In this document: piece after piece, positions 1-8,441 of the stretch
Layout of the letters: every line of letters starts with the position of its first letter
Position numbering within the stretch: position 1 is the stretch's first letter
From: 630D-37 sp037478835
GTDB lineage: Bacteria > Chloroflexota > Anaerolineae > Anaerolineales > Villigracilaceae
DNA: 64,000 bases
NCBI GenBank assembly: GCA_037478835.1
Contig: JBBFLV010000005.1
Coordinates: 152,287-216,286, forward strand
Direction of reading: 5' to 3'
Program-made: the position numbers and the translations under genes
The notes under the pieces: generated by a model
What the model saw: the letters and a program-made list of their open reading frames with translations, nothing else
Told to the model about the DNA's origin: nothing
The model's database searches: none

Positions 1-493
1 TGAGGGCCTCCCCACTGTGAGTTGCCAGGTAGGCATTGACACCATCCGTATAGGCCTGAAGGAGTGCTCGCGATTCCTCGCTGAGCATTTGGTATTCCTG
101 CTCCGCCAGCTGTCGCCAGCCCAGGGTGCGCAGGAAGGCATCCGTTTCTACCTGGCTCTCGCCGAACATCTCCGAAAGCCGCGCCGAGCCGATATGTCGC
201 CAGAAGTCCATTTGCCAGAAGCGATCCTGGGCATGGACATATCCCTGTGCGAAGAACAGATCGTGCAGGGTGGAAGCGTAGATATGAGGAATGCCCATGC
301 GATCGCGATAGACCTCTACCGGCTTTTCCAGACCCGGCGCCTGGATTTCCCCTTCGACCTGTGGGAAAGAGCGCGGCGCCACCACCCGTGGCAGGTACAC
401 GCGGAAGTAATAGAAACCGCCCCCTGCCAAAAGGAGCACCACGACCACGACCACGCTCAAGAGAGTGAGCAAGGCTCGCTTGAACTTTGACAT
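1..493 (-). CDS. Penicillin acylase family (peptidase S45) protein, N-terminal part, cut by window edge
   Basis: The first 164 codons of a minus-strand gene that runs off the left edge. The protein starts MSKFKRALLTLLSV followed by a hydrophobic stretch (about residues 7-26) that should act as signal anchor. Then come features of the penicillin/cephalosporin acylase alpha subunit: VYRDRMGIPHIYA near residue 60, FFAQGYVHAQDRFWQMD and later SRALLQAYTDGVNAYL. Family members are exported Ntn-hydrolases that self-cleave and hydrolyse amides such as acyl-homoserine lactones or beta-lactam side chains. The nucleophile Ser lies beyond the edge, so activity cannot be judged. The ATG at 493 follows GGAGG with good spacing. 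The upstream gene on this strand ends at 605. Confidence 0.85.
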   Translation of the reverse strand, partial: MSKFKRALLTLLSVVVVVVLLLAGGGFYYFRVYLPRVVAPRSFPQVEGEIQAPGLEKPVEVYRDRMGIPHIYASTLHDLFFAQGYVHAQDRFWQMDFWRHIGSARLSEMFGESQVETDAFLRTLGWRQLAEQEYQMLSEESRALLQAYTDGVNAYLATHSGEAL

Positions 494-604
494 AGGACCT
501 CCAGGAATTGAGAGTGAAGATCGGGTTGATGTGGCTTAGCTGTTATCGAAAGAAGGACGGTAGGAACCTTTGGCGAATGACTCTAAGAATGGATTTCAGA
601 TGGG

Positions 605-3076
605 TTATCTTCTCAACCGTGGAAACCAATACCAGAGCACATCGGCGGCCGGTTTTCCATGCACAGAGGCCGAAAGGTCTTGCAAAATAGCCGGCGGATA
701 ATACCCACGGCTGACGAAACCATTAATCCAGGGACGGGTATTGATGGCGTTCAGGAAGGCCTCGTAGATATAGGCCTGCTGGGCCAGATCCAAGGTAAAA
801 GAAGATCGCAGATTGGGCGGGCTGAAGGCCTCCCACGGTAGACAGCGACCGGCCTCCTGCAAGCATCCTGTTGCCGTGCCTCGCGCCGAAGGGTACGCCA
901 GAGCCAGGATCACCGGTTTTCCAACCTGCTGGGCAAAGGGCGCCAATTTTTCCGCCGTCCATCGTTCAGCCGATTGGAGCAGTACTTCTTTTGATGGGGA
1001 TTCCTGATCGCTGAGCGGGACCGAAACCAGCAGATAGATCCCGTCTACCGTGTCCAGGAAGGCCGGGGAAGGAATCTCCGGCGTGGCCGGCATGGCCCAG
1101 AGAATACGTCCTTGGTAGCGCGTGCGCACATCCCGGAGGATCATCCGCCAGAGATCGTCGGCGTTTGACGGAGCGTTGGAGGGAGAACCATCCGGTAGCC
1201 GTCCCTCAGCGATCGCCGGTGCCGTCCACTCGCCACCCAAGATTAACGCATCTGCCCCACTTTGTTGCGCCAATTCGGCATAGTGAATGGCGAAGGCGCG
1301 ATAGGATTCAAACCACACCTGCCACCAGTCGGGCGTGCGGGGTGCCGCGGCCCAGTAATCGGTGTGGAACCGATCGAGGCGCGGCGTGGGGAAGATGGCT
1401 GCGCGAATCCCTAATGCCTGAGCCTGTTTGACCAGCATGACCATTTCGGCATTCAGCGGCGTGCGGCCGGGAGTGTAGTGCAAATAGGGTTGGGTGGCGT
1501 GCACTTCCCACCCAGGCGTGTAGATCGCCCAGTTTGCCTGAATGGCCTGAAGGTTGCGCAAGGCCAGAGCGGTATAGCCGAGCCAGGTGAGGTCTACCTG
1601 TGGCTGGAATTCGACCCCGGCCATAAAGTCTGCCCCGTGTGGTTGCACCTCGCTGGCGACAACTGTAGATTGAGGATTGGAAAGCCATACCCAGCGCTGA
1701 ACGGCATCCTGCAGGTCTTGAGGTGCCAGGGTCACCGTGGCGAAGCGTCCAACAGCAGAACCGGCCGTTGCGGCGTCATCGGCAATGCCACATTGAGCGT
1801 TGCGACAATAGCGATAACGGAATTGGCGCACGGCGTGGAAGGGACCGTAAAGTCGATAGATCCATTTTCGCTCGCTAATGCGCCACATGGGCAACGGTTC
1901 ACTCCACCCGGCGGCGTTCAGCTGGAGGTAGATGGTATCCTCTAGAGGGGTGTCGGGCGGTACAGTGACCTCGAACAGGATGGCTCCACCATTTCCGCTT
2001 TGCCAGCTTAGCACCTGTTCTTCAAAGATGCTATCGGCCTCTGGAACGAAACGTTCCCGAAGCACAAATCCCTTCCCGTTCGGATTTTGCTCAGCATTCC
2101 AGAAGCCATCTCCCAGGGTGTACTTGTATTGCAGGTAAGCGCCGGCCGGAAGCCGCATCGCCAACGCATAGCGACCATCGGGAAGGGCACGGAATTGAGG
2201 CATGCGATCGGCTAGGATGCTGACTCCCCCTTGTTGTTCGCTGAAGGTGTTGCCGAATTGCAAGAGATTTCCCGCCAAACGCAAAGGCGCGCCGGCCTGC
2301 GTATTTTGTGGCACACTGACAACAAACGTCACCGTGACCAGCGGGCGTTTGTTCAGGGAGACCTCCACCGGAGTGACCATCCCTTCCTGGATCACTGCCC
2401 CTTGTTGAAACGGTGGATAGCTCCCATCTAGCGCATAGAGCAAGAGATTGTGTGTTCCCACAGGCACGTTGGGCAGGAAGAAACGACCCAACGAATCGGT
2501 TAGCACCTGATAGCCGGCAATCGAAACCAGCAAATCCGAGATGGCCTGCCCGGTGCCGGCCTCACGGATCTCGCCCTGCACCATGCCCACTTTGCCCTGA
2601 AAGGGCTGATCCTGCCATGCCGCCACGATATCTTTTACCACCATCTCGCTGCTGACATATAACCGGCGTCCCTGAACCGGGGTATTCTCGGCGGTCATCT
2701 CGGCAAAAGTTTGCCCGGCGAAGTTCCGCAGGTAACGGTAACGCACCACGCTGCCGGCGGTCAGCGGCAGGATCGCCTGGTAGGTTTGCGCGCCGATCGC
2801 CTGCATGGGGTAATTGACCGTGCTCAACGCAGGATGGGTGACTTCATCCTGGATGCTCAGGATGAGCGTTTCACCACTTTGCAGTGGGGATGGGAGGGTC
2901 ACCTGAAAAGTGACCGAGGCCTTCGGATAAGGAGTGGCAGTAGTAGGCGATGTGCCGGGCTCGACGGTCGGGGCCTGCGGAAAGGGGAAAGGAATTTCCA
3001 CCAGGGAAAGCGTACACCCCAGGCTACTCAAAAGGAGCAAACCCAAAAGCAGAAAGAACCCCCGAAATTTGCGCAT
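605..3076 (-). CDS. Large lipoprotein with starch-binding-like repeats and glycoside-hydrolase-like TIM barrel
   Basis: 823 residues. A lipoprotein signal ends LLLLSSLGC, with Cys21 as lipidation site. About 53-150, 246-345 and 370-455 are three repeats opening with VTF-V-VP strands that resemble CBM20/starch-binding beta sandwiches. About 165-235 resembles a carboxypeptidase-regulatory-like domain (GEIREAGTGQAISDLLVSI). From about 485 to the end there is a TIM-barrel-like domain similar in style to GH113-type hydrolases, with FAIHYAELAQQSGADALILG and GGEW carrying a candidate acid/base Glu. The strand where the family usually has its nucleophile (a TEIGY-type motif) reads KPVILALAYPSARG, without Glu, so catalysis is doubtful. 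It follows tatC by 21 nt, probably in one transcript. Substrate unknown. Confidence 0.6.
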   Translation of the reverse strand: MRKFRGFFLLLGLLLLSSLGCTLSLVEIPFPFPQAPTVEPGTSPTTATPYPKASVTFQVTLPSPLQSGETLILSIQDEVTHPALSTVNYPMQAIGAQTYQAILPLTAGSVVRYRYLRNFAGQTFAEMTAENTPVQGRRLYVSSEMVVKDIVAAWQDQPFQGKVGMVQGEIREAGTGQAISDLLVSIAGYQVLTDSLGRFFLPNVPVGTHNLLLYALDGSYPPFQQGAVIQEGMVTPVEVSLNKRPLVTVTFVVSVPQNTQAGAPLRLAGNLLQFGNTFSEQQGGVSILADRMPQFRALPDGRYALAMRLPAGAYLQYKYTLGDGFWNAEQNPNGKGFVLRERFVPEADSIFEEQVLSWQSGNGGAILFEVTVPPDTPLEDTIYLQLNAAGWSEPLPMWRISERKWIYRLYGPFHAVRQFRYRYCRNAQCGIADDAATAGSAVGRFATVTLAPQDLQDAVQRWVWLSNPQSTVVASEVQPHGADFMAGVEFQPQVDLTWLGYTALALRNLQAIQANWAIYTPGWEVHATQPYLHYTPGRTPLNAEMVMLVKQAQALGIRAAIFPTPRLDRFHTDYWAAAPRTPDWWQVWFESYRAFAIHYAELAQQSGADALILGGEWTAPAIAEGRLPDGSPSNAPSNADDLWRMILRDVRTRYQGRILWAMPATPEIPSPAFLDTVDGIYLLVSVPLSDQESPSKEVLLQSAERWTAEKLAPFAQQVGKPVILALAYPSARGTATGCLQEAGRCLPWEAFSPPNLRSSFTLDLAQQAYIYEAFLNAINTRPWINGFVSRGYYPPAILQDLSASVHGKPAADVLWYWFPRLRR

Positions 3077-3097
3077 TCTCTTCTCTCCTCGTTTCTT

Positions 3098-3967
3098 TCA
3101 ATCCGTGCGTCCGCGCCGGGCGATGAAACTCAACCCGATGCTGATCAGGTAAAGAACGGACATCGGCAACATGACCAGGAACATGTTTACGGGATCAACG
3201 GTAGGGGTAACGGCGGCGGCAAGGATGGCTATGATTAAGATCGCCACGCGCCAGCCTTGGATTAAGGGCTGAGGTTTGACCCAGCCGATAGCACTCAGGA
3301 TGTAAATGACAAAAGGAAATTCAAAAGAAACCCCAATCCAGAACATCAACCCGGTAACGAAAGTGAAGTAGGAATTCGGGCGAAGTTCCGCCTGAATGCC
3401 CATAAAGTTCAGTAGGATGGGCAAAGCCGCCGGTAACATGAGATAATATGCGAAGGCCATGCCTCCGAGAAAAAAGAGAAAGACCAGTGGAATGGCCAGC
3501 AAGCTGAATTTGCGTGTGGAGGGTTTGAGGCCGGGTGCCGCAAAAAGCCAGAATTCAAAGCTTACATAGGGCAGCGCCAGAGCGAAACCGGCGATCAGCG
3601 CTACGCGCATAAAAACGCCGATCGATTCGGTCACTTCAATCGCCTTTAGCGCAGAAAGCCCCCCCACAGGGCGCGCCAGGAACTCGATCAGCCGCTGGGT
3701 GAACAAAAAGGACAGTGCAATCCCAATGCCTATGGCGATCACGGCCCGTAAGAGATGGGAACGAAAAGCTTCTAGATGCTGCAGGAGTTCTTGACGGGCT
3801 GTTTCTTCGGCCAGATTTCCAAAGATTTCCCCCAGCGGGCGTTCTTCAGGTTCTCGATCGAGAAAATCCCGCGTTTTCTGGATGATATGCCAAGGCAGCG
3901 TTAGCAACCGCCATAACAGCCGAAAAGGAGCGAAAAGAAAACGGATCAAGGCGCGGAGAAACAGCAT
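3098..3967 (-). CDS. tatC: Sec-independent protein translocase TatC
   Basis: 289 residues. TatC is the multi-spanning receptor of the twin-arginine system that exports folded proteins. After a basic N-terminal tail there is the cytoplasmic segment HLEAFRSHLLRAVIAIGIG, matching the conserved region before TM1. About six hydrophobic spans follow, with FEFWLFAAPGLKPSTRKF, the typical FxxPGL-K-E/R loop, and a conserved SFEFPFVIY block. The N-terminus is about 50 residues longer than usual. It lies 9 nt after tatB, so the two Tat subunits are co-transcribed. Confidence 0.95.
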   Translation of the reverse strand: MLFLRALIRFLFAPFRLLWRLLTLPWHIIQKTRDFLDREPEERPLGEIFGNLAEETARQELLQHLEAFRSHLLRAVIAIGIGIALSFLFTQRLIEFLARPVGGLSALKAIEVTESIGVFMRVALIAGFALALPYVSFEFWLFAAPGLKPSTRKFSLLAIPLVFLFFLGGMAFAYYLMLPAALPILLNFMGIQAELRPNSYFTFVTGLMFWIGVSFEFPFVIYILSAIGWVKPQPLIQGWRVAILIIAILAAAVTPTVDPVNMFLVMLPMSVLYLISIGLSFIARRGRTD

Positions 3968-3976
3968 AGGAGGGGA

Positions 3977-4363
3977 TTATTCGTTCGAGGTTTTCTCTGG
4001 GGTTGCAGGGGATTCTTCCCCGTTCTGGGAAGATGGTTGGGAAGGTGTGGAAGGTGGAGGTGTGCGAGTAGAGGCAGGCTGTAAGTCGTCAAACGAAACC
4101 GATCGCGGCGGGCGGAGCGTTTGTGTCCGCAAGGCCGGATCGTTTTCCCATATTTCCCACTCGGCATCGCGCATCAGGCGGGTGGGAAGGGTGGAGATTT
4201 CATGTCCAACGGTGCGCATCGAGCGCCAAGCATCGGATTTGACAAAGCGATTCATCCAACGACCCAGGTCGCGGGCAAATTTTTGCATCTCCTTCGGGCC
4301 AAAGATAATCAGCATCAGGAGGAGAATAAAAAGGATTTCAGACGTACCGATTCCAAACATCAT
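3977..4363 (-). CDS. tatB: Twin-arginine translocase subunit TatB/TatA
   Basis: 128 residues. A short N-terminal transmembrane helix (GTSEILFILLLMLIIFGPKE) has the Glu, the FGPK hinge and the following amphipathic helix of the TatA/B family. The tail ends in a Pro/Ser/Thr-rich region. I prefer TatB because of the long tail and position next to tatC, but TatA cannot be excluded. Two consecutive ATGs are possible. The second (4360) sits at a better distance from GGAGG, the first overlaps the nusB stop. No second tatA is visible here. Confidence 0.85.
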   Translation of the reverse strand: MMFGIGTSEILFILLLMLIIFGPKEMQKFARDLGRWMNRFVKSDAWRSMRTVGHEISTLPTRLMRDAEWEIWENDPALRTQTLRPPRSVSFDDLQPASTRTPPPSTPSQPSSQNGEESPATPEKTSNE

Positions 4364-4809
4364 TCCTCCGAAGGAGAAAGGGCCCTGGAGGCCAGTGCCT
4401 GTTGTACTTCATTCAGGTGTTCCACCACGGATCCCAACACACCGTTGACAAACCGCGAGGAGCTTTCCGAACCGTAGTATTTTGCCAGCTCGACCGCTTC
4501 GTTGATTGCCACCTTGACCGGGGTCTTGTAGATGGCGAATTCCCAGCAGGCCATGCGCAGGATATTGCGATCGATGGCGGCGATCTCATCCATCGGCCAC
4601 TCCGGAGCGAACTGGGCCAGGACGCGATCCAATTCTTTTGCGATCGGGATCACACCGAAGACGATCTGTCGGGCGAATTCGGCCAGATCAGGTGGTAAAG
4701 GGGTCTCCTCCAGGCGGTTTTGTAAAGCCTCCGCCGGTGAGTGATCACTCAGATCCACTTCGTAAAGCACCTGAAGGGCTAGGCTCCTCGCCCGCGTGCG
4801 GTATTTCAT
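4360..4809 (-). CDS. nusB: Transcription antitermination factor NusB
   Basis: 149 residues, normal for NusB, an all-helical protein that binds boxA RNA with S10 in rRNA antitermination. Diagnostic stretches are RARSLALQVLYEVDLSD at the N-terminus, DRNILRMACWEFAI in the middle and AINEAVELAKYYGSESSSRF followed by VNGVLG near the end. The start overlaps the Asp23 gene by 4 nt (ATGA) and its end overlaps tatB, so expression is coupled in a compact transcript. Confidence 0.95.
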   Translation of the reverse strand: MKYRTRARSLALQVLYEVDLSDHSPAEALQNRLEETPLPPDLAEFARQIVFGVIPIAKELDRVLAQFAPEWPMDEIAAIDRNILRMACWEFAIYKTPVKVAINEAVELAKYYGSESSSRFVNGVLGSVVEHLNEVQQALASRALSPSEE

Positions 4810-5147
4810 TCCGACGGATACTCCACGTTCTCAATATGGACGTGAACGGCCAACACCTCCATCCCGACCATCTCATGAATGGCACGTGCCACCTGTTGCT
4901 GGACGTTGCGGCTGACCTCGCGCAGGTTGACATTGCCATCCAGAATGAGATAGAGGTTGACCTCCACTTGCTGATCCTCTACGCGGATCTGGACGCCATC
5001 TTCCGCGCCGCGCCGAAAGACGCGATTGACGCCTCCCGGCACCTCCGCCAGGCGGATCACGCCGGGGACATTGAGCACGGCCATGCGTGCAATGGCAGTC
5101 AGCACTTCAGGGGCAACGGTTGTCGAAACTTTGGATGAATAACTCAT
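4806..5147 (-). CDS. Asp23/Gls24 family protein
   Basis: 113 residues matching the Asp23 (DUF322) family: TTVAPEVLTAIARMAVLNVPG near the start, a GV-I-DQQVEVNLYLILDGNVNL strand pair, then a C-terminal helix and VHVHIENVEY. In Firmicutes such proteins are linked to envelope homeostasis, and a copy next to nusB is common in Gram-positive-like genomes. It is soluble with no signal peptide. AAGGAG precedes the ATG. Precise function unknown. Confidence 0.9.
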   Translation of the reverse strand: MSYSSKVSTTVAPEVLTAIARMAVLNVPGVIRLAEVPGGVNRVFRRGAEDGVQIRVEDQQVEVNLYLILDGNVNLREVSRNVQQQVARAIHEMVGMEVLAVHVHIENVEYPSE

Positions 5148-5165
5148 AGGAACACTCCTTTATTA

Positions 5166-5921
5166 CTACATCATCGCCATGCCACCATCCACGCCCAGCA
5201 CCTGACCGGTGATATAAGCGGCCTGATCGGAAGCCAGGAAGGCTACGGCATAAGCCACCTCTTCAGGGCGCGCCATGCGTCCCAGTGGCACCAGCTTCAG
5301 TGCCGCTTCCAGAGTTTCGCGCGGCATGGTGTTGAGGATTTCGGTATCCACAAAGCCGGGTGCAATTGCATTGACGGTGATGTTGCGTGAGGCGACTTCG
5401 CGCGCCAATGCTTTGGTAAAACCGATCTGTCCGGCTTTAGATGCAGAATAATTCGTCTGGCCGGGGTTGCCCATCTGACCGGCCACCGAGGCAATGTTGA
5501 TAATCCGTCCGTAGCGTTTGCGGAGCATGTGACGCACCGCGGCTTTGGAACAATTGAAGGTGCTTTTCAGGTTGGTGCGGATCACCTCGTCCCAATCCTC
5601 TTCGCTCATGGTCAGGATCAAGGTATCACGCGTAATGCCGGCATTGTTGACCAGGATGTGCAGATCGCCAAAGGTCTCGATGGCGAAGCGGATCAGCGCC
5701 TGCGCCTGCTCAAAATCCGAAACATCGGCCTGGAAAGCGGCGGCCTGACCGCCGTTGGCCTGGATCTGGCTCACCACCTCTTCTGCCGCTTGTGGTGAGC
5801 GATGGTAATTGACCACTACTCGCGCGCCGCGCGCCGCCAGTTCCAAGGCGATCGCTCGCCCGATGCCGCGCGAGGCACCGGTGACAACGGCAACTTTCCC
5901 GTTCAAGCTTAGCTCACTCAC
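5166..5921 (-). CDS. fabG: 3-oxoacyl-[acyl-carrier-protein] reductase FabG
   Basis: 251-residue short-chain dehydrogenase. It shows the cofactor motif TGASRGIGRAIALE, the NNAG motif, catalytic Ser in NIASVAGQMG and Tyr/Lys in NYSASKAG, then APGFVDTE and the C-terminal YITGQVLGVDGGMAM typical of FabG. It reduces 3-oxoacyl-ACP in fatty acid elongation using NADPH. The start is GTG at 5921: AAGGAGG lies 4 nt upstream, while the nearby ATG runs straight into TGA. No other fab gene is adjacent, so a related SDR role cannot be fully excluded. Confidence 0.9.
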   Translation of the reverse strand: MSELSLNGKVAVVTGASRGIGRAIALELAARGARVVVNYHRSPQAAEEVVSQIQANGGQAAAFQADVSDFEQAQALIRFAIETFGDLHILVNNAGITRDTLILTMSEEDWDEVIRTNLKSTFNCSKAAVRHMLRKRYGRIINIASVAGQMGNPGQTNYSASKAGQIGFTKALAREVASRNITVNAIAPGFVDTEILNTMPRETLEAALKLVPLGRMARPEEVAYAVAFLASDQAAYITGQVLGVDGGMAMM

Positions 5922-5951
5922 ATTTCCTCCTTCCCAAAGAAATCAAATGGA

Positions 5952-6617
5952 TTATACCCGTGTTTGTCCTTGACGGGCGAGGCGCGGACTGAATGCCAGG
6001 ATCAGAGCGCCGGCAATGACGATGATCGCCGCCAGGGCAAAGACATCCTGCCAGAATTGGAGAGGGAAAAGGCGAATGAGTGTATCGGAATAATTGAACA
6101 GCCAGGTATCGCCCTCAAAAAACAGGAGATGGAAGTAAGTGAAGAAATCCCAGAAAGCCAACGCACCGAAAATCCCGATCAGCGCACTCAGCAGAAGGGT
6201 CAGCTGACCGCCGCGCTGCAAGCCGCGCAGATAGGCCGGGAAAACGCGAAAACGGATGGCAATCAGGCCGAGGATCAGCAGCGTTGCCAGCGTCAAATCC
6301 CCGATGCGCAGCGCTTTTAACGTGACCTGCTGAACGTCCACCATGTGCCGCAGTTCGCGCTCGTTGAAGAGCGGTGTTCCATCTGCCAATTTCAGATCGG
6401 CCAGGTAACTTAGCGGATGCGGTTCGCGGATGAATTCCAAGGCGTAACCGGCCCAATGGAGGCGATCGGCCTGGGTGAAGCCGTAAGGATCGGGAGGAAA
6501 GGACGCTCGCCCGTATTCTAGACGTAAAAAGGTAGGCGTGAGCAACAGGCGTAGCGCCACGCTGAGTAGGAGCAAGGGCACTAACAGTGCAGTGAGCCAG
6601 GAAAGAACGAATTTCAT
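5952..6617 (-). CDS. TIGR01906-type (DUF1461) integral membrane protein
   Basis: 221 residues. An N-terminal membrane helix is followed by an extracytoplasmic loop containing YGFTQADRLHWAGYALEFI and FNERELRHMVDVQQV, which are signature stretches of TIGR01906/DUF1461. Three more hydrophobic spans follow, with FHLLFFEGDTWLFNYSDTLI and LIRLFPLQFWQDVF. The family is known from Firmicutes and Chloroflexota and some members act in lipoprotein modification. I cannot assign that activity here. Its ATG overlaps the stop of the upstream gene by 4 nt. Confidence 0.85.
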   Translation of the reverse strand: MKFVLSWLTALLVPLLLLSVALRLLLTPTFLRLEYGRASFPPDPYGFTQADRLHWAGYALEFIREPHPLSYLADLKLADGTPLFNERELRHMVDVQQVTLKALRIGDLTLATLLILGLIAIRFRVFPAYLRGLQRGGQLTLLLSALIGIFGALAFWDFFTYFHLLFFEGDTWLFNYSDTLIRLFPLQFWQDVFALAAIIVIAGALILAFSPRLARQGQTRV

Positions 6618-8164
6618 TTCAGCTTCTCCACATCTCCGCTTAGGATGAATTTTAACAGCATACTATCTACCACCCATTCCACCGAAGATCGATCATCGGT
6701 GAAGATCTGCCCCGGTTCATAGGCCGGTTGGCGCAAGTTCAGCGCCGTCACCTGCATGGCCTGTAGGAGTAGCGGAGGGGTCTTGGGATCGGCGGCCAGC
6801 TCGAGCAAATTGAGCAGGAAATCCTGCGCCTGGGTGGGTTGAACGGTGGCAAAGATCATCGTATTCAACGTGCCGGGAACATCCATCACGTGAACGCTGG
6901 GGAAAACGCTGTTCAGTGTAGTGGCAATATCGTTGACCAGGCGGCGATCGCTCGGCAGCGAGGCTACGTTGATCGCTACGGCGCCGTGCTCTGTCAGGCG
7001 CGCTGCGCACAGGGCGAAGAACTCACGCGTTGTCAGGTGAGCCGGGATATAAGGCGGACGATAGGCATCGATGGTGATGAGATCGTAGCGTTCCGGGCTA
7101 CGGAAGAGCCCCCAGCGCGCATCCTGGATATAAATGTTCAGGTTGGGCAGGTTCATGTCGAAATACAACTGCCCCACGTGCACGATCTGCGGATCGATTT
7201 CCCATCCGTCGATCGGGATCGGACCGTAGACGGCGGTCGCCTGACGGGCTACCGTGCCGGCGGCCAGGCCGAGAATAGCGATTCGCTTCACGTCCTCCGG
7301 GCGACGCTGCGGATAAAAAAACGGGGCTACCAGGAATTGATCCCAGGTGCCGCCGTAGAACAGGCGATCGGGGGCGTAGATCGAGTGCACCCCTTGCCCT
7401 TCGTTCAGTCGCAACAGGCGCTCTCCGTTGATCTCCTGGACGAGAATGTAGTTATATGCCGATTCGCCCTCGTAGATTTTCCCGACCACCGGGCGGGAAA
7501 AAGGAGCGGCGAATCCCAAAAGCCAGAGGGTGGAAAAGAGCGGAACCAATGCAATCAGACCAATGCGGTAACGACGCTCAAACAGCAATCCGCCCAGGGC
7601 GACGAGCTGCAAGAGCAAACTGAAAGCCAGGAAGGTACGTAGAGTGCCCAGCAACGGAATGCTCACCAACACAGGCAGAAAAGTGCCGAGGAAGGACCCA
7701 AAGGTGGAAATGGCATAGAGCAGGCCGGCGATCGCTCCGCTATCCTCGGTGCGTTGAATGGCCAGACGCAGCGCAAACGGTGAGATCATCGCCAACAGGA
7801 TCAAGGGCAGGCTGAAGAGGAGCAATGTGCTAAAGAAAGAAGCCAGCAAAACCCCGACTTCCAGATCGGCAAAAGCCCTGGCGGCCCAGGTGACGATCGG
7901 CCGCGCCAGCCAGGCCGCTACCCCCAGCGTGAAACCGCCTATCAGCAGAAGTAAGTACAGCACCCGAAATTGTGGTCGGCGATCGGCCAGGCGGCCACCG
8001 AGGAAATAACCTGCAGCCAGATACAGCATCATCAGGCCGATCACACTCGCCCACACCAAATTGCTACTCCCAAAGTGATTGCTCAACAGGCGCGAAATGC
8101 TCATCTCCGCCCCCAGGATGCCCATGCCGGAGATGAAAACGGTAAAGTACAGGTAAGAGCGCAT
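6614..8164 (-). CDS. Membrane-anchored spermidine-synthase-like protein
   Basis: 516 residues. The N-terminal part (about 1-210) has several hydrophobic helices with the MFS/spermidine-synthase fusion style (FISGMGILGAEMSISRLLS). The C-terminal part is a polyamine-synthase-like Rossmann domain: AILGLAAGTVARQATAVYG, WEIDPQIVHVG, ITIDAY and IPAHLTTREFF. A soluble aminopropyltransferase would have the GGGDG motif, here GLAAG, so a true polyamine reaction is uncertain. I chose the ATG at 8164: an in-frame extension to 8293 reads through a heptamer repeat array, while TATAAT lies exactly 7 nt before this ATG, consistent with a leaderless message. Confidence 0.8.
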   Translation of the reverse strand: MRSYLYFTVFISGMGILGAEMSISRLLSNHFGSSNLVWASVIGLMMLYLAAGYFLGGRLADRRPQFRVLYLLLLIGGFTLGVAAWLARPIVTWAARAFADLEVGVLLASFFSTLLLFSLPLILLAMISPFALRLAIQRTEDSGAIAGLLYAISTFGSFLGTFLPVLVSIPLLGTLRTFLAFSLLLQLVALGGLLFERRYRIGLIALVPLFSTLWLLGFAAPFSRPVVGKIYEGESAYNYILVQEINGERLLRLNEGQGVHSIYAPDRLFYGGTWDQFLVAPFFYPQRRPEDVKRIAILGLAAGTVARQATAVYGPIPIDGWEIDPQIVHVGQLYFDMNLPNLNIYIQDARWGLFRSPERYDLITIDAYRPPYIPAHLTTREFFALCAARLTEHGAVAINVASLPSDRRLVNDIATTLNSVFPSVHVMDVPGTLNTMIFATVQPTQAQDFLLNLLELAADPKTPPLLLQAMQVTALNLRQPAYEPGQIFTDDRSSVEWVVDSMLLKFILSGDVEKLK

Positions 8165-8171
8165 GGGTGAG

Positions 8172-8177
8172 ATTATA
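8172..8177 (-). promoter_or_regulatory. -10 box (TATAAT) for leaderless start at 8164
   Basis: A perfect TATAAT on the minus strand lies 7 nt before the ATG at 8164. No Shine-Dalgarno is visible between. No convincing -35 was seen 17 nt upstream. Confidence 0.55.
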
Positions 8178-8237
8178 TCATCCAGAAAGACCTTCCTAGA
8201 TGTTACAGAGAGCGGTGTTGAGCGAGAGGTTGACCAT

Positions 8238-8272
8238 GACCGCAGACCGTGGACGGTAGACCGTGGCGTGTG
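8238..8272. repeat. Heptamer array, 5 units
   Basis: Five consecutive 7-nt units in register on the plus strand: GACCGCA, GACCGTG, GACGGTA, GACCGTG, GCGTGTG. It lies about 75 nt upstream of the minus-strand gene starting at 8164, so YACSGTC is that gene's sense strand. One of eleven such arrays in the window. Confidence 0.8.
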
Positions 8273-8303
8273 GGACGCTGACCCTCGCTCCAACTGTCTC
8301 TAC

Positions 8304-8365
8304 CGACCCCTCAACCCCGCGACTATCCGACCACCCGACTATTCGACTACATAACTAAACTACTC
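8304..8365. repeat. Octamer tandem array, about 7 units
   Basis: Strict 8-nt periodicity: CGACCCCT, CAACCCCG, CGACTATC, CGACCACC, CGACTATT, CGACTACA, TAACTAAA, CTACTC. It follows the heptamer array and precedes the frr promoter region (TAAAAT at 8389-8394). The same heptamer-then-octamer arrangement recurs upstream of xpt. Confidence 0.75.
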
Positions 8366-8441
8366 TTTCCATCTTGCCCAAGGTAGCGTAAAATAGCATA
8401 GAGTACTGTGCGGAGAGATTCTTCTGACCACGGAGGTTGAA

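Noticed and set aside
6839..7642. 267-residue plus-strand frame opposite the spermidine-synthase-like gene
   Set aside because: Opposite a gene with clear membrane helices and a SAM-like domain; no start signal of its own.
8165..8293. N-terminal extension of the spermidine-synthase-like protein
   Set aside because: The extra 43 residues come from the heptamer array. The ATG at 8164 has a TATAAT at the right distance and begins the first membrane helix.
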